Part shown: positions 51,542-61,373 of the stretch, in pieces
Layout: each line of letters opens with the position of its first letter
Numbering within the stretch: the first letter of the stretch is position 1
Assembly (NCBI GenBank): GCA_937921935.1
Contig: CAKZWQ010000045.1
Location: 1-64,000 of the forward strand
Length of the DNA: 64,000 nt
From: an uncultured Gammaproteobacteria bacterium
Lineage (GTDB): Bacteria > Pseudomonadota > Gammaproteobacteria > Steroidobacterales > GCA-2729495
Direction of reading: 5' to 3'
Position numbers and translations under genes: made by a program
Notes under the pieces: generated by a model
Database searches by the model: none
Seen by the model: only the letters and a program-made list of their open reading frames with translations
Told to the model about the DNA's origin: nothing

Positions 51542-53350
51542 CTAGGTCTTTTTCGGCGGTCGCTTCTTACGCTCTTTGGCTTTTTTGCGCGCCTTGGCCT
51601 TGGACTTCTTGTCCGCTGCCAGTTTCTTTTTCTTTAGTTCCTTGGTCTTGCCTTTGTGCTTCTTCTTCGCCGGCCGGTCTTTCTGATCCAGGCGGGAAAT
51701 GTTCAGCTGCCGGCCGCAGACGCGGGCTTTCTTCAGGTCCATGAAGATGTCCCGGGGCATGCCCACGGGCAGATCCACCAGGCTGTATTCGTTGAAGATT
51801 TCGATGTGGCCGATGCGATCACCATCCACGCCGGCTTCATTGGCGATGGCGCCGACAATATTGCCCGGCTGCACATCATGGTCGTAGCCCACCTCGACGC
51901 GATAGCGGACCTGGTCCTTGCCCAGCACCGGCAGTACGCCTTTGCGGCCACGGGCAGGCCTGTCCTGGCCTCGACGGGGCGGCCGATCGTCATCCCGGCG
52001 CGGGCGCGGCTCTTTATCAGGCGTCAGTAACAGGGGCTTATCGCCGATATACAGCTTGGCCAGGGCCGCAGCGATTTCCAGCGAAGGTACGTCGTGCTCT
52101 TCGCGATACTGCTCCACCAGGCTCTGCATGAAACTCAGGTCGCCACCGGCCAGGGTGTCACTGATTTTCTGTTTGAAGTTGGCAATACGCGTATTGTTCA
52201 CCACCTCGGTGGTGGGCAGGATCAGCTTCTCAATCTCCTGCCGGGTGGCCCGCTCAATGGCAATGAGCATACGCCGCTCGCGTGGGGCCACGAACAGGAT
52301 GGCATCGCCCTGTCGACCTGCCCGGCCGGTGCGCCCGATGCGGTGGATATAGGCTTCGGTGTCGTAAGGAATGTCGTAGTTAATGACGTGGCTGATGCGT
52401 TCCACATCCAGGCCACGGGCAGCCACGTCCGTGGCAATCAGAATATCCAGGCGGCCTTTCTTCAGGCGATCGACCATTTGTTCGCGCTGGTTCTGCGCCA
52501 TGTCACCGTTCATCGCGGCCGCGGCGTAACCGCGTGCTTCCAGGCGCTCGGCCAGTTCTACCGTGGCGATACGCGTGCGCACAAAAATCAGCACCGCATC
52601 GAAGGGCTCGACCTCCAGGATGCGGGTCAGGGCATCGAGCTTGTGAAATCCGCTGACTTTCCAGTAGCGCTGGCGGATAGTCACGGCGGTCGCGGTGGCC
52701 GCTTTGATGGAAATCTTTTGCGGGTCTTTCAGGTGGCGCTTGGCGATGCGGTCCACCTGGGCGGGCATGGTGGCGGAAAAAAGCGCCATCTGGCGGCTCT
52801 TCGGGGCCTGCTCCAGGATCCATTCCACGGGTTCCAGAAAACCCATGTTCAGCATTTCATCGGCTTCGTCCAGCACCAGGGCCTGCAGGCCATCCAGCTT
52901 CAGGGTGCCGCGGCGCATGTGGTCCATGAGCCGACCGGGCGTGCCCACGACAACCTGCACACCGCGCTTGAGCTGGTGTAACTGCCCCGTGTAACCCTGG
53001 CCACCGTAAATGGGCAGCACGCCAAAACCCTTGATGTGCGAAGCGTAACGCTGGAAGGCCTCGGCTACCTGGATCGCCAGCTCGCGCGTCGGCGTCAGGC
53101 ACATCACCTGCACCTGCTTGTTGCGCATATCAATGCGTGAAAGCAGGGGCAGTGCAAAGGCCGCGGTCTTGCCCGTGCCCGTGGGTGCATGCCCCAGCAG
53201 ATCCTTACCTTCCAGCAAGGGCGGAATAGCCTGGGCCTGGATGGGCGTGGGATTTTCGTAGCCGACATCATCCAGGGCCCGGATCAGGGGCGCGGCGAGC
53301 TGCATATCGCGAAAACTGGGAGTCTCTGATTCGGAGCTGGATTTAGACAT
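51542..53350 (-). CDS. DEAD-box RNA helicase (DeaD/CsdA-like)
   Basis: This 602-residue protein has all DEAD-box motifs: Q motif (NPTPIQAQAIPPLL), Walker A APTGTGKT, PTRELA, VLDEADEML, SAT in LFSATMP, RGLDVERISHVINYD and HRIGRTGRAGRQG. A C-terminal DbpA/CsdA RNA-binding domain (YRVEVGYDHDVQPGNIVGAIANEAGVDGDRIGHI) and a Lys/Arg-rich tail (last 50 residues) follow. It remodels RNA during ribosome assembly and cold adaptation. It stands alone. Confidence 0.95.
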   Translation of the reverse strand: MSKSSSESETPSFRDMQLAAPLIRALDDVGYENPTPIQAQAIPPLLEGKDLLGHAPTGTGKTAAFALPLLSRIDMRNKQVQVMCLTPTRELAIQVAEAFQRYASHIKGFGVLPIYGGQGYTGQLHQLKRGVQVVVGTPGRLMDHMRRGTLKLDGLQALVLDEADEMLNMGFLEPVEWILEQAPKSRQMALFSATMPAQVDRIAKRHLKDPQKISIKAATATAVTIRQRYWKVSGFHKLDALTRILEVEPFDAVLIFVRTRIATVELAERLEARGYAAAAMNGDMAQNQREQMVDRLKKGRLDILIATDVAARGLDVERISHVINYDIPYDTEAYIHRIGRTGRAGRQGDAILFVAPRERRMLIAIERATRQEIEKLILPTTEVVNNTRIANFKQKISDTLAGGDLSFMQSLVEQYREEHDVPSLEIAAALAKLYIGDKPLLLTPDKEPRPRRDDDRPPRRGQDRPARGRKGVLPVLGKDQVRYRVEVGYDHDVQPGNIVGAIANEAGVDGDRIGHIEIFNEYSLVDLPVGMPRDIFMDLKKARVCGRQLNISRLDQKDRPAKKKHKGKTKELKKKKLAADKKSKAKARKKAKERKKRPPKKT

Positions 53351-53541
53351 GGGGAAGCCTGGAGTCGAGGGGGCGCCCGGCGACGAGCCGACAGCGGGGG
53401 CGGAATGATACCCCGCTTGCTGCTGCAGGGTTGTCGCTAACGCTTCAAGCTAAAGCGGCGGCCAAACGGACCAAGGGCCGATCAGGCCCTGCGGACAGCA
53501 GGCAGGCACCTGGAATCGGGCCAGCCGGCGAGTCTGGCAGC

Positions 53542-55902
53542 CTAGGCGGCGCTCTGGGACTGGGATTTTTCCAGTTCGCTGGCACGGATGGCCTTGAGCA
53601 CGCGCATGGGCGTCATAGGCATTTCCGGCATCAGGGTCCCGCCCAGGGCGTTGGAAACGGCAGCAATAATGGCCGCACCGGCCACCACCACCGGGCCTTC
53701 GCCCACTTCCTTGGCACCAAAGGGACCATAGGGATCATTGGATTCGATCATGAAGTGGGCGATCTCCGGCATCTCATAGGTGCGCGGCATTTTGTATTCC
53801 AGGCGCGACGGGTTCAGGAACAGCCCGTCGTCCGTCACCAGCTCTTCATAAATCACCTGGCTCATGGCCGAGAATACCTGGCCGTCGATCTGGCCTTCCA
53901 CCGCCAGCGGGTTGATAGTGCGCCCCAGATCATGAGCAACGGTCACTTTCAGCACATCAATCTGACCGGTTTCCGGGTCAACGATCACTTCGGCCACCTG
54001 CGCATCGAAAGACCAGGAGGTGGTGCCATAGGGCAGCGGTGAATTATAGAAACCACGCCCCATCACAAAGCGCCCTTCCATGCTGTTCAGGGTGCCCCAG
54101 GTTACCTCTTTAAAAGGTAGGGACTGCTGCGGATCATCCACGCGGGACACCTGGCCATGGGCGAAACGCAGATTGTCCACGCTGGTCTCAAGTTTTTCAG
54201 CCGCGTACACGGCCAGCTGGTCGCGGGCATCGATGGCAGCATTGCGCGCGGCATTGCCCGTGGTGATGGTGCCGCGCTGGGCGAAGGCGCCGATATCAAT
54301 CGGCGTGAGATCCGTATCTCCAGCCACCAGCTGTACATCATTGGCATCGATGCCCAGCACTTCGGCAGCAATCATGGCCATGGTCGTGTGGGTGCCCTGC
54401 CCCATGTCGGGGATGCCCGTGTAGACAGTAATCAGGCCGTCTTCACCCACCCGCACCATGGCGGCCGAGGTGTCATGCTTGAAGGCGCCCTTGGCACCGG
54501 CCGCCATGGCCCCCACAGCCACACCGATGCCGTGATAAGGCGGTAGCTTGTCGTACTTGTCATCCCAGCCGGATTCGCGGCGCACCGTCTCGATGCACTC
54601 TTTTAATCCGCAACTGGCGAAGACTTCGCCGGATAAGCCGGTATGCCCCTGCTCTACCGCGTTCTTGAGCAGCAGGTCCATGGGATCCATGTCCAGGGAG
54701 CGAGCCACCTTGGCGAGCAACTGCTGTACGGCGCAATTGGACGAGACCATCATTCCCCCGTGGCCGAGGAAGTTGGGCCGCTGGTTCGTCAGAATCACTT
54801 TGCGCTGAAAGCGGTTGCCCTGCAGGTCGAACATCCAGGCGTTGGACAGGCCGGCCATCCAGCCGAAATAGCCCACCTCGTTACCCACGGCGCCGCCGTC
54901 CATTTCGCAGGTCATATCAAAGGCGCGCAAGGTGCCATCCTTGTCAGCAGCAACGCGGGTCTTGTAGCGATTCTTGCCCAGGGCGCGACCGATCAGAAAC
55001 TCTTCATCGCCGGCCGAGAACACTTTCACGGGCCGCCGGGTTTCGCGCGACAGCAGCACCGCCACGTAATGATGCGGGCGCACCGCCCCACGGCCGGAAA
55101 AGGCGCCGCCGGTATTTAAATGAATGATCTGCACCTGGTTCACGGACAGGCCGAAGGCCGGTGCCAGGGAATGCTGCATCAGGTAACTGGTCTGGGTCGG
55201 GGTCCAGATCTTGAGTTTGTCCGGGCGGGAGAAGTCCACCAATGCCACGTGAAACTCGGCGTACAGGTTGTGCGTGACGCCGGCCTCAAACTTGGACTCC
55301 ATGATGAAATCCGCTTCGTCGAAGGCCGTGTCCGGATCGCCGTAGTTATCGATGTCCTGGGACCAGACATTCCCGGGGAACTCTTCGTTGACCTGGGGGG
55401 CACCGGCTCGCACGGCCCGGCGCGAGTCCATGATGGCTGGCAGGGGCTCGTACTCCACCTCGATCAGCTCCAGCGCTTTGGTGGCCGTGGCCTCGTCCAG
55501 CGCCGCCACCGCGGCGATCTCCTCGCCGATGTAGGTGACCACGTCATCGGCGAATATCGTTTCACCTGTCTTGAGCTTGATGGTTTTGCCAGTCCTGCGC
55601 TTGGAAGCCTTGGCCACGGAATCCGTCGAATTGGCGCTCATGCCCGTCGCGTGCGCCGCGGTCACAACAGCTTTGACGCCCGGCAGAGCTTCGGCCTTCG
55701 AGGTATCCAGGCGCTTGATGCGGGCGTGGGCATGAGTGCTGCGCAGAATCTTGCCGTAGAGCATCCCCGGCAGCACCACGTCGTCGGTAAACACCGAACG
55801 GCCCGAAACTTTATCCGCACCGTCCAGCCGCGGCTGGCGCTGGCCGACGACCGTCAGGCCGGGATTGTCCTTGGGAACCTGGGGCTTAATCTCCGGCGGC
55901 AT
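53542..55902 (-). CDS. Molybdopterin subunit of a xanthine-dehydrogenase-family enzyme (HcrA-like)
   Basis: This 786-residue protein holds the molybdenum cofactor and active site. Visible family landmarks are DKVSGRSVFTDDVVLPGMLYGKILRS, GGAFSGRG, DMTCEMDGGAVGNE, NFLGHGG, GIPDMGQGTHTTMAMIAAEVLG and the catalytic region GAKEVGEGP with the active-site Glu near the end. There is no signal peptide, so it is cytoplasmic. Size matches the 769-residue alpha subunit of 4-hydroxybenzoyl-CoA reductase. Start is the ATG at 55902 with GAGG upstream; it overlaps the Fe-S subunit stop. It is the last gene of the six-gene operon from 61303. Confidence 0.9.
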   Translation of the reverse strand: MPPEIKPQVPKDNPGLTVVGQRQPRLDGADKVSGRSVFTDDVVLPGMLYGKILRSTHAHARIKRLDTSKAEALPGVKAVVTAAHATGMSANSTDSVAKASKRRTGKTIKLKTGETIFADDVVTYIGEEIAAVAALDEATATKALELIEVEYEPLPAIMDSRRAVRAGAPQVNEEFPGNVWSQDIDNYGDPDTAFDEADFIMESKFEAGVTHNLYAEFHVALVDFSRPDKLKIWTPTQTSYLMQHSLAPAFGLSVNQVQIIHLNTGGAFSGRGAVRPHHYVAVLLSRETRRPVKVFSAGDEEFLIGRALGKNRYKTRVAADKDGTLRAFDMTCEMDGGAVGNEVGYFGWMAGLSNAWMFDLQGNRFQRKVILTNQRPNFLGHGGMMVSSNCAVQQLLAKVARSLDMDPMDLLLKNAVEQGHTGLSGEVFASCGLKECIETVRRESGWDDKYDKLPPYHGIGVAVGAMAAGAKGAFKHDTSAAMVRVGEDGLITVYTGIPDMGQGTHTTMAMIAAEVLGIDANDVQLVAGDTDLTPIDIGAFAQRGTITTGNAARNAAIDARDQLAVYAAEKLETSVDNLRFAHGQVSRVDDPQQSLPFKEVTWGTLNSMEGRFVMGRGFYNSPLPYGTTSWSFDAQVAEVIVDPETGQIDVLKVTVAHDLGRTINPLAVEGQIDGQVFSAMSQVIYEELVTDDGLFLNPSRLEYKMPRTYEMPEIAHFMIESNDPYGPFGAKEVGEGPVVVAGAAIIAAVSNALGGTLMPEMPMTPMRVLKAIRASELEKSQSQSAA

Positions 55903-56386
55903 GGCTGACAACCTCTTCAATGCGGTGCGCGTTACGAATCGCTTCCTTCACCTTCACGTGGCCGGTGCAGCGGCACAGCACGCCGGCCATGGCTTCGTTG
56001 ATCTGTTCTTCCGTGGGTTGCGGATGGGTATTGAGCAGTGCCTTGGCCGACATGATCACGCCGGGCGTGCAACTGCCACACTGCACCGCGCCGTAGTGCA
56101 CGAAGGCCTTCTGGATGGCATCCAGATCACTGGTGTCCGCCAGGCCCTCGATGGTCGTAATGGCTTCCCCGTCCCACTCCAGCACGTGGGTCATGCAGGA
56201 CAGGATCGCATCGCCATTGGCATCATTCACGGTGCACACACCGCAGGCCCCGGTGGTACAACCGCGCTTCGTGCCCTTTAAGCCCACTTCGCCGCGGATG
56301 ACATCCAGCAGCGTCTGGTTGTCAGACACCACGAGATCTTCGTACGTATCCCCGTTGATAGTCAGCGAGATCAGGTGCTTCGCCAT
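55886..56386 (-). CDS. [2Fe-2S] subunit of the xanthine-dehydrogenase-family enzyme (HcrC-like)
   Basis: This 166-residue protein has a plant-type [2Fe-2S] site (GCTTGACGVC and a later LSC) and a second [2Fe-2S] site (CGSCTPG and LCRCTGH). Both are needed for electron transfer between molybdenum and FAD. Size matches HcrC (about 160 residues). It is in the middle of three contiguous genes, two bases after the FAD subunit. Confidence 0.93.
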   Translation of the reverse strand: MAKHLISLTINGDTYEDLVVSDNQTLLDVIRGEVGLKGTKRGCTTGACGVCTVNDANGDAILSCMTHVLEWDGEAITTIEGLADTSDLDAIQKAFVHYGAVQCGSCTPGVIMSAKALLNTHPQPTEEQINEAMAGVLCRCTGHVKVKEAIRNAHRIEEVVSHAAGD

Positions 56387-56388
56387 AC

Positions 56389-57366
56389 TTACATCTCCCG
56401 CAGGGCTTTCAGCGCCCGGCGCACCAGCACTTTGGCCAGATGGGCCTTGTAGCCGGCACGCGCATACAAACTGGTGAGTTCGCCCAGCTCCGCCCGGACT
56501 TTTTCCTCGGCCTGCTCGATGGCCGCATCGGTGATGCCCTGCTCGGCAATGAGCCGGGCCGGTTCATGCAAGACAATCGGTGCCATGGAAATGGAACCCA
56601 GCACCAGGCTGACCTCCCCGGCCTTGGTGCCCGTGCCGCTGGCGCGAGCCGCGATGGCGGCCTGGGAAAAATCCATACCCTTGCGGGCCGCGATCTTCAG
56701 AAACACGGTACGATCCGCACACGGCGGCAGGGTGACATGGGTCACCAGCTCGTCAGCCTTCAGGACCGTGTGGTCCATGCCGTCTTTCTGATAAAAATCG
56801 GCAATGGGGACATCCCGGGACTCGCCTTCCCTTTGCAAGGTCAACACCGCGCCCAACACAATCAAGGGCAGCGGCGTATCCGCGTTGTTAATGGCGTGAC
56901 ACAGGGACGAGCTCTTGATGACATGACACAGATCGCCGTCGGTCTTGAAACATTCCTTCACGCCCTGGCGCCACTGCTCCGAGTTATTGGTGTACCAGCA
57001 GCGCGTCTTCAGACAAATGTTGCCGCCCAGGGTCGCGATGTTACGAATGTGGCTAGAGGCAACAGCCCGAATGGAATCAGCAAAGGCAGGGTAGCGCTCA
57101 TTAATAAGTGCATTCTCAGCCAGATCCACCAACCGGCAGCCGGCCCCGATACGCAAACCGCCATCGGCCAATTCCTCGACCTGCTTAATCTCTGCAATGC
57201 GGCGGATACTTAAGGCAATATCCGGCTGGAACAGCCGCAAGCGCATGTTAAAGATAACGTCCGTGCCACCGGCGACCACATGGGTGCGTTCGCCGTTTTC
57301 CCGCAAAGATTTGAGGCAGTCTTTCAGACTGTCGACGCGGACGTATTGATGATCAGGTAACAGCAT
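56389..57366 (-). CDS. FAD subunit with extra [4Fe-4S]-type cysteines (HcrB-like)
   Basis: This 325-residue protein has FAD-binding motifs AGGTD (32-36) and TLGGNI (112-117). Beyond them it has Cys123, Cys139, Cys147 and Cys156 in TRCW, ECF, LCH and LCH contexts. The spacings 16, 8 and 9 equal those I recall for the [4Fe-4S] ligands Cys122/138/146/155 of 4-hydroxybenzoyl-CoA reductase HcrB from Thauera aromatica, and most other members of the family lack this insertion. Length (325 vs 324) also fits. It is the fourth gene of the operon, 3 bases after the TonB receptor gene. Confidence 0.88.
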   Translation of the reverse strand: MLLPDHQYVRVDSLKDCLKSLRENGERTHVVAGGTDVIFNMRLRLFQPDIALSIRRIAEIKQVEELADGGLRIGAGCRLVDLAENALINERYPAFADSIRAVASSHIRNIATLGGNICLKTRCWYTNNSEQWRQGVKECFKTDGDLCHVIKSSSLCHAINNADTPLPLIVLGAVLTLQREGESRDVPIADFYQKDGMDHTVLKADELVTHVTLPPCADRTVFLKIAARKGMDFSQAAIAARASGTGTKAGEVSLVLGSISMAPIVLHEPARLIAEQGITDAAIEQAEEKVRAELGELTSLYARAGYKAHLAKVLVRRALKALREM

Positions 57367-57369
57367 ATT

Positions 57370-59952
57370 CTAGTTGCCGAAACGATATTGAAACTCTAAC
57401 CCATAATCCCGCTCTCGCTGGGGGATTATGGAATACAACTTAGGATATATGTCCGCCGCGGTGCTGTCATTCGGCGCTCCGGGGGCCGTGAATATGGGAT
57501 TGGCGGCATAGTTGGCAAAGATAAAGTCCGAGACGGGCGTATCGTCGTTCATCAGGTTGCGGACATAGAAGGTCATCGTCCAGTCGTCGGCTCGCAGACC
57601 GGTCCGAAAGTTAACCAGCTTGCGGCTGTCCACCCAGTTGAGATTGGAAGCCCGCGAGTAGCGCTTGCTTTCGTAGAAATAATCCGTGCGCAGGAAAGCC
57701 TCCAGGCTGCTGGTCGCCTGGCCGGTGGCCTCAAAACCCGTAACCACAGAATGCTTCGGGCTGTCCGGCAGTTGGTTGCCCTTGATGTCCCCGTCCGTAC
57801 CCGTGGTTGCCGCGAAATCCGGTGATTCGCCACGCCTGAACTCACCATCCGCCAGCCCGTAGTTGAAAAACACCAGCAGATTGTCCGTGACGGACCAGTT
57901 CGTTTCGAGCTCCAGCCCTGTGATCTCCGATTTTCCCGCGTTGCGTTGCACCTGAACCGTGCTCAGGGCGCCGGCGGTATTGGGCACCGTCGCCAGTTCC
58001 GTCAGGGACTGATTATCCCAGTCGATATAGAAGACAGACAGATTCGTCGTCAGGGAACCATCTAACCAGGCACTCTTGACGCCGGCTTCGTAGGTCCACT
58101 GCTCTTCTTCATTGAAGGAAATATCTTTCTTAAGCTGCTCCGTGCACTCCACCGGGGCCAGGCCGGGCTCAATGAAAATATCCCCCACATCGCAATCGAG
58201 CTGAAACTCGGTGAACTCGGCCGGAATGTTGGAGCGAAACAGGTCCTTGTTGAAACCGCCGGGCTTGGTGCCCTTGGCGAGCAACCCGTAGATCAGGGCG
58301 TCGTCAGTGGCCTTCCAGCTCAGGGTGAATCGGGGCGTGAAGTTGTCATAGCTGCGCGAATCCGAGATGCGCTGCACACTGTTGTCTGAAGACAATCGCT
58401 GGCCACTTTTAATATCCTGGTCATCTTCTGTGTAGCGCGCCTCAACATCCAGGGTAAGCGTCTGCGTCAGGTCGAAACTGAGCGAGCCGAAAACTGACGA
58501 GCTCTCCGTTTCGTCTTCTCGAGGCACATCGTATTCTCCACCCGGCTCAACGCCGAAGACCGGGGCCGGCCCGGTGAAGCTGCGCGAGCGGGTACTGACT
58601 TCGCGATCGTAGTAATAGGCGCCCAGCTTTCCCCGGAGGCGGGCCTGGTCAGGTGACGAGACGGTGAATTCGAAGGACTTGTCTTCGATTTTGTCGTCAA
58701 AGTCGAAGGCAAACAGCCCCCAGACGGCGCGCACCTCCTGGGCGTCCAGATCAATCACATTTTCGAAATCATCCTCGCTGTAGGAACCGCGCAGGGTGGT
58801 TCGCCAATCACCTAGATCCTGGATCCATTCCGCCAATACGCGGTCGGTATCCCGCCGCAGCCCCGGATCCGAGGGTGACGCGGTGCGCTCTTCATCCGTC
58901 AGGTCCCCAAAGGGCGAGTTGGCGAACAGGCCCTTCTTAATATCCGGAATATTTTTCCGATTCGAGGTGTTATCGATCTCGAAAGAGCCGCAAAATTCCC
59001 CGCGCGAGGTTTCGAACCAGGGCTCACTGGGATCATCAGGGACGTAACAGTTCAGGTTCGGAAAATCCGGAACCGTATTGGGCAGCAAGTTGTTCGGATA
59101 CAGCGAATCGTCGCTCTCTGTGTAGCTGTACTTAAAATTGACCTGTGTATCGTCACCCGGCGTCCAGGATAGCTTGGTCAGTATGTCCTTGGTCTCTTCC
59201 TTGCCCAGCTTGGAGCGATCCCCTTCCGTGTTCTGGCCATCGAATACGAAAGTTAAGGCGGCGCCGTTCACGAAAGCCGAGTCAGGCTCGAGTTTGTTGC
59301 GCCACTGGCCGCCATATTCGTCATAGCTGGCAGACACCAGGAAGGACAACTGGTCTTCGATCACGGGCCCGCTGAACCAGCCGGCAATCTGCCGTTCGTC
59401 ACTGGAACCGTAACGGACATTCAGATCGCCGGCGAAATCATTGGTCGGCGTGCGGGTGATGTAATTCACAGCGCCGGAGAAAGTTGCGCGGCCGAACTGG
59501 GCCGACTGCGGCCCGCGCAGAATCTCGACCCGTTCCATGGCGTTGGTCGTGGCGGTGGCTATGGTGCCGGAAACAAACACGCCGTCGATGAAATAGGACG
59601 CGTTGGATTCACCCTGGTTGGGATCCGGTGGATTGTTCATGCCCCGGATGACCGGGCGATCACCGGCGCGCCCGATACGCTGCACCGTATTGAAGTTGGG
59701 GGTGAAGGCAGCCACATCGTAGTTATTGCGGATGCCCAGATCCTGCATTTGCTCGGACGTAAAAGCTGCAACTGAAATGGGCACGTCCTGCAGGCTCTCT
59801 TCCTGCTTGCGCGCCGTGACCACGATCTCGTCCTGGGTCTGGGACCGGGCGCCACCGCAAGCAAGCAGCAAGGCCATGCTCAAGACAACCGGGTGCAGCC
59901 CGGCCCGTGCTGCACTCATTGTATATAGGGGCAGCATGGCGTGGACTGACAT
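57370..59952 (-). CDS. TonB-dependent outer-membrane receptor
   Basis: This protein of about 860 residues has a signal peptide, a TonB box region (QDEIVVTARKQEESLQDVPISVAAF), a plug domain (NNYDVAAFTPNF, RVEILRGPQSAQFGRATFSGAVNYIT) and a long beta-barrel ending with YGLEFQYRFGN. It imports a substrate that cannot be inferred from sequence; being cotranscribed with the Mo enzyme suggests an aromatic or polycyclic compound. Among several in-frame starts the ATG at 59952 is preferred; an ATG 11 codons in would leave a cleaner signal peptide. Confidence 0.9.
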   Translation of the reverse strand: MSVHAMLPLYTMSAARAGLHPVVLSMALLLACGGARSQTQDEIVVTARKQEESLQDVPISVAAFTSEQMQDLGIRNNYDVAAFTPNFNTVQRIGRAGDRPVIRGMNNPPDPNQGESNASYFIDGVFVSGTIATATTNAMERVEILRGPQSAQFGRATFSGAVNYITRTPTNDFAGDLNVRYGSSDERQIAGWFSGPVIEDQLSFLVSASYDEYGGQWRNKLEPDSAFVNGAALTFVFDGQNTEGDRSKLGKEETKDILTKLSWTPGDDTQVNFKYSYTESDDSLYPNNLLPNTVPDFPNLNCYVPDDPSEPWFETSRGEFCGSFEIDNTSNRKNIPDIKKGLFANSPFGDLTDEERTASPSDPGLRRDTDRVLAEWIQDLGDWRTTLRGSYSEDDFENVIDLDAQEVRAVWGLFAFDFDDKIEDKSFEFTVSSPDQARLRGKLGAYYYDREVSTRSRSFTGPAPVFGVEPGGEYDVPREDETESSSVFGSLSFDLTQTLTLDVEARYTEDDQDIKSGQRLSSDNSVQRISDSRSYDNFTPRFTLSWKATDDALIYGLLAKGTKPGGFNKDLFRSNIPAEFTEFQLDCDVGDIFIEPGLAPVECTEQLKKDISFNEEEQWTYEAGVKSAWLDGSLTTNLSVFYIDWDNQSLTELATVPNTAGALSTVQVQRNAGKSEITGLELETNWSVTDNLLVFFNYGLADGEFRRGESPDFAATTGTDGDIKGNQLPDSPKHSVVTGFEATGQATSSLEAFLRTDYFYESKRYSRASNLNWVDSRKLVNFRTGLRADDWTMTFYVRNLMNDDTPVSDFIFANYAANPIFTAPGAPNDSTAADIYPKLYSIIPQRERDYGLEFQYRFGN

Positions 59953-59964
59953 CAATGCCACACC

Positions 59965-60612
59965 CTAGTCTGCCGACTCGAAGGGCTTGGCCAAATTGTC
60001 ACCGGGCGCTGTCAGAGTCTTTTCAAAGTCCGGTTGCTCAAAGGGTTTCGCGATGCGTTCGTACTCCGGCGTCACGGTCTTGCGATACAGGTGCTCCAGG
60101 TAAGTCAGGGGCGCCATGGGCGCTTCGGCATAATGGATAAACTTCCAGCCATCGGGCTTCTTGCGAAACACCGCGTTGACCCGGTAGTTGTCATTAATGG
60201 CCGGCCGACTGCGCACCTTCAGGTCCAGCCGGTTTTCCCAGATCGCCACCGCAATATCGTCGCTGATCAGTCGTACCCGCAGCCGATAGGGCAGCACATA
60301 GACACTTTCCATCAGGCTGCGAATAAAGGCCGGCGGGTTAAAGTAACTTTTGACGCCTTCCTTGCCGATCAACCAGCGATCTCGCTCTTCGCCCAGGTAA
60401 TAGGGAGCCTCCTCGTCCGGATCCCACATGGTTTCAATCTTCAGCCAGTTACTGTCGTTCCAGTTCACGGCCCAGTCAAAAACGATGGCTTCGATGGCCT
60501 CGGTCACTTCCTGCGGTGCAGTGCTTTCCGCATCGATGATGGACCGGGTCTCCGCCTGTGCCAGGGAACCGAGCAAAGCCAGGAGTGCAGCAGCGGTTAA
60601 AGTAAATTTCAT
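59965..60612 (-). CDS. Exported SnoaL-like protein, first of a pair
   Basis: This 215-residue protein has a signal peptide (MKFTLTAAALLALLGSLAQA). The mature domain has WNDSNWLKIETMWDPDEEAPYYLGEERDRWLIG and ends its core with RKKPDGWKFIHYAEAPMAPLTYLEHLYRKTV, followed by a Lys/Pro-rich tail. It is homologous to 60617-61303 (GWKFIHYAEAPM identical) and to 19794-20465. No reaction known; the conserved acidic W-D-x-D/E-E-x-P motif is the best candidate site. AAGGAG precedes the start. It lies between its sister gene and the TonB receptor. Confidence 0.75.
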   Translation of the reverse strand: MKFTLTAAALLALLGSLAQAETRSIIDAESTAPQEVTEAIEAIVFDWAVNWNDSNWLKIETMWDPDEEAPYYLGEERDRWLIGKEGVKSYFNPPAFIRSLMESVYVLPYRLRVRLISDDIAVAIWENRLDLKVRSRPAINDNYRVNAVFRKKPDGWKFIHYAEAPMAPLTYLEHLYRKTVTPEYERIAKPFEQPDFEKTLTAPGDNLAKPFESAD

Positions 60613-60616
60613 GGCA

Positions 60617-61303
60617 CTACTCCTTCACCCTGGCTGCGGGTCGCTTCTTCTCGAGCGACTCCACGAAATCCGGGCTCGCCTCGTTCCGGTACAGGCGCTC
60701 GAAGTACATGATGGCCGACATGGGAGCCTCGGCATAATGAATAAACTTCCAGCCGTCGGCGGTATTGCGAAAGATCCCGTTCGCCTTGAAGGACTCGCCC
60801 TTCGCCGGCATGAACGGCGGCTTGTAATCAAAGTCCACATACCAGGCAGCCAGCGCCAGGTCCGCATCGATCTCGCGCACGCGGATGGTACTGGCCGTAT
60901 ACCGCATTGCCCTCAGCTCTTTCTCCGAGCGGTATTCGTAATGCACCAGTTCAACTCCTTGCAGGCCTGGCGGTGCTTCTTCGGGTATTTCCCTGACCGG
61001 CACGGATTGCTTGCGGGTGAAGTAGCCATCGAGCTGATCCCAGCCGATCAGCCAGTCGCCCTGGTGTGACAACAACAGGTAAGGCGCCGGTTCGTCACGG
61101 TCCCAAAGCTCGGTCACGGTGCGCCAGCTCTTCGCTGTCCAGCGGCCGGCGAAGTCCTGGATCAGCGCCTCGATATCCTGGGTAACTTGCGGGCTGGCAG
61201 TACTGCCGGCGTCGAATTCCGGATACATGGATTGCGCCGGCAGATACCCGGTCAGGGCGAGACTCAGGACAAGGATGGCCCCCGCGCTTTTGCACGCATT
61301 CAT
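60617..61303 (-). CDS. Exported SnoaL-like protein, second of a pair
   Basis: This 228-residue protein has a signal peptide (hydrophobic about 8-22). The core has SWRTVTELWDRDEPAPYLLLSHQGDWLIGWDQLDGYF and DGWKFIHYAEAPMSAIMYFERLYRNEASPDF. It is the first gene of the operon, four bases before its sister; the operator at 61374-61394 lies just upstream. Confidence 0.75.
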   Translation of the reverse strand: MNACKSAGAILVLSLALTGYLPAQSMYPEFDAGSTASPQVTQDIEALIQDFAGRWTAKSWRTVTELWDRDEPAPYLLLSHQGDWLIGWDQLDGYFTRKQSVPVREIPEEAPPGLQGVELVHYEYRSEKELRAMRYTASTIRVREIDADLALAAWYVDFDYKPPFMPAKGESFKANGIFRNTADGWKFIHYAEAPMSAIMYFERLYRNEASPDFVESLEKKRPAARVKE

Positions 61304-61373
61304 TGCTTATTTCCCCACCAGCCCGTGCCGGGCTGTTAAGGACAGCATAGAACCTCGCTTTAGTTAGGAAAAG

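Noticed and set aside
55120-55908. + strand open frame of about 262 codons
   Set aside because: It is antisense to the molybdopterin subunit gene with no recognisable domain.
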